Shown piece after piece: positions 43,995 through 45,275 of a stretch of DNA of 45,275 nt. Both the position numbers and the translations under genes were made by a program. Positions within the stretch are counted from its first letter, which is position 1, and each line of letters starts with the position of its first letter. Below the pieces are notes generated by a model that was not told where the DNA came from, searched no databases, and was given only the letters and a program-made list of their open reading frames with translations. The stretch is from Paulinella micropora (Eukaryota; Cercozoa; Imbricatea; Euglyphida): assembly GCA_009731375.1 (NCBI GenBank), contig BJOX01000330.1:383447-428721 (forward strand), given 5' to 3'.

Positions 43995-44891
43995 ACTACT
44001 GGCCGCCTCGCAACATACCTCATGAGATGCCGGTACATGGACGAAGTACTGCGCAACTCCTGTGTACAGCCCTCGTTGGCCGCCAAGTGGAGCCTACCGG
44101 AAACGTGGACTATTTCCACACCGGCATGGTGTATCATCAGGACCGACCTTGGGGATACAAAATGTCATCGTACTTGGGACTCATTGTCTGTAACACCCCA
44201 AGAACAGCACCCCGAAGCACCATTATTGACGCGCTTTCTGAAGGTGAGTTGCTTTTCCCGTGGAGTTGCATGGAAACTCCGTCTACAGGCCAATACATCA
44301 TGGCTCGGGGATTTGGCACCGCATCATACCAACGCTACTCGTTCAAGTTACCAACACGAGAACGCTGTTTCGCACTTCAGCACTACTTCCACCGACTCCC
44401 TTGCATTGATCACATATGGCTGAAGATCACTGCGACTGACTCTTACTACGACATCCAAAATGTATTAGTGCGCGAGCGCAGCTACCTCTGCACGGTCGAC
44501 CTCCCGCGGAACTATTTCAACCATAGCTCTCTGTCCATCTACTACATGAATAAGCCCGCCGCGTGACGAAGAGTTCTTCGACAATATCCTCCAACACAAT
44601 TGGCAGGGATTAACGCGAGCAATAACAGTCAAGGAAGGTACATGGTCACCAGGAGGCCGAAACAGCAGAAACCTTACCAACTACCTTCAACAGTGCCCAA
44701 ACTGGATCGATCCACAGAATACAGACGCCTCCCACATAAAATGGCCCACTACATTTTACTGGAAGCAATACGACAACGTGGAGTGGATTATAGCTCAAAT
44801 CGCTATTTATCTTATCGCCAGCCAGACCAGCAAGCGCTTCAGCCGCGAAATCCACGTAGTCCACCCCTCTATTAGTTTCTCTCTTCACTAG
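43995..44891 (+). pseudogene. unrecognised polyprotein part, downstream of TIR insertion
   Basis: Resumes the frame lost at 40778: WPPRNIPHEMPVHGRSTAQ, then GNVDYFHTGMVYHQDRPWG, KMSSYLGLIVCNTPRTAPRS, GQYIMARGFGTASYQRYSF and HIWLKITATDSYYDIQNVL, with a stop at 44564-44566. A small shift there leads to DEEFFDNILQHNWQGLTRA, PNWIDPQNTDASHIKWPTTF and WIIAQIAIYLIASQTSKRFS, ending at 44891. With 39841-40778 this is about 600 codons of good protein-like sequence with no enzyme motif or clear membrane anchor. It could be a structural or envelope-like product of the same element; unknown. Confidence 0.45.
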
Positions 44892-44982
44892 TCGATCGAC
44901 TGAAGGAGGAACAGAACACAAACGAACAAAAACCAAACATAGGAGCTGACACTGTCCTCCTGTTAATTACTACTACGACATC

Positions 44983-45275
44983 ATGTCGACAGAGACCGCC
45001 GAAGTGAGTGAATTCTCGGAGGCAGAACAAAGAAGAGAAGAAGAAGAAGCAGGAGGAGGAGGAGGAAGAGGATTGAATGAAGGAGGAGGAGGAGGAGGAG
45101 ATGAAGGACTAGGAGGAGTAGGAGGAAGAGGAGGAGGAGGAGATGAAGGAGTAGGAGGAGGAGTAGAAGAGGGCTGGGATGATGAAGGAAGATATGGAGG
45201 AGACGAAGATGAAGGAGGATTTGAACAAGAAGAGACGGGAGGAGGAGGAGCATATGGTAATCCCTTACCACCTGC
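44983..45275 (+). CDS. Gly/Glu-rich protein, 5' part
   Basis: ATG 44983 begins MSTETAEVSEFSEAEQRREE, followed by long Gly runs coded by GGAGGA repeats and an Asp/Glu-rich part. The frame is still open at the window edge. It may be a further ORF of the adjoining element or a new gene; the low-complexity GGA expansion makes any assignment unsafe. Confidence 0.4.
   Translation, partial: MSTETAEVSEFSEAEQRREEEEAGGGGGRGLNEGGGGGGDEGLGGVGGRGGGGDEGVGGGVEEGWDDEGRYGGDEDEGGFEQEETGGGGAYGNPLPP

Overview
The window looks like a eukaryotic nuclear contig made almost entirely of mobile and viral DNA. The reasons are long microsatellites (ATT, CTT, CA, GTA, TA), LTR retrotransposons, a spliceosomal-type intron and three runs of N. 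I cannot name the species, and I see no certain host housekeeping gene.

Region 1 (about 725-21360, AT-rich) is an endogenous Polinton-like DNA virus bounded by 149-bp terminal inverted repeats at 834-982 and 21116-21264. It carries a retrovirus-like integrase, a protein-primed-type family B DNA polymerase, an A32-like packaging ATPase, an adenain-like protease, a major capsid protein, a minor capsid or penton-like protein, a two-helix membrane protein, a very large fibre with about a dozen repeats, an F5/8C-like module and an S74 chaperone tail, a GIY-YIG nuclease, two paralogous ExoX-C/DUF3820-like proteins, a stand-alone HIRAN protein and several small basic proteins. Most genes carry frameshifts or stops, so the copy is either decaying or sequenced with many indel errors. 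The 5.67-kb segment 7036-12708 is inverted. Both ends of the inversion cut genes, and a single inversion explains the split fibre (4208-7035 plus 12708-11694 minus) and the split minor capsid gene (7503-7036 minus plus 12709-13062). In the inferred ancestral order all virion genes from fibre to GIY-YIG are on the + strand, flanked by minus-strand integrase (left) and replication genes (right).

Region 2 (21361-22864) is GC-richer flank with one broken reading frame encoding a C2H2-like zinc finger. Region 3 (22865-32261) is a structurally complete Ty1/copia retrotransposon: 196-bp LTRs, GTCGG target duplication, gag, protease, integrase, reverse transcriptase and RNase H in order, but with a shattered reading frame. 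It sits just beyond the end of a second, minus-strand copia-like gag (32272-33905).

Region 4 (33906-36460) is non-coding, with a 235-base gap and GC-rich mini-hairpins. Region 5 (36461-44891) is a gag-protease-type polyprotein gene followed by a long unrecognised protein with no visible reverse transcriptase. That third part is interrupted by a 3.2-kb TIR element (40779-43994) filled with microsatellites. A Gly/Glu-rich open frame runs off the right edge.
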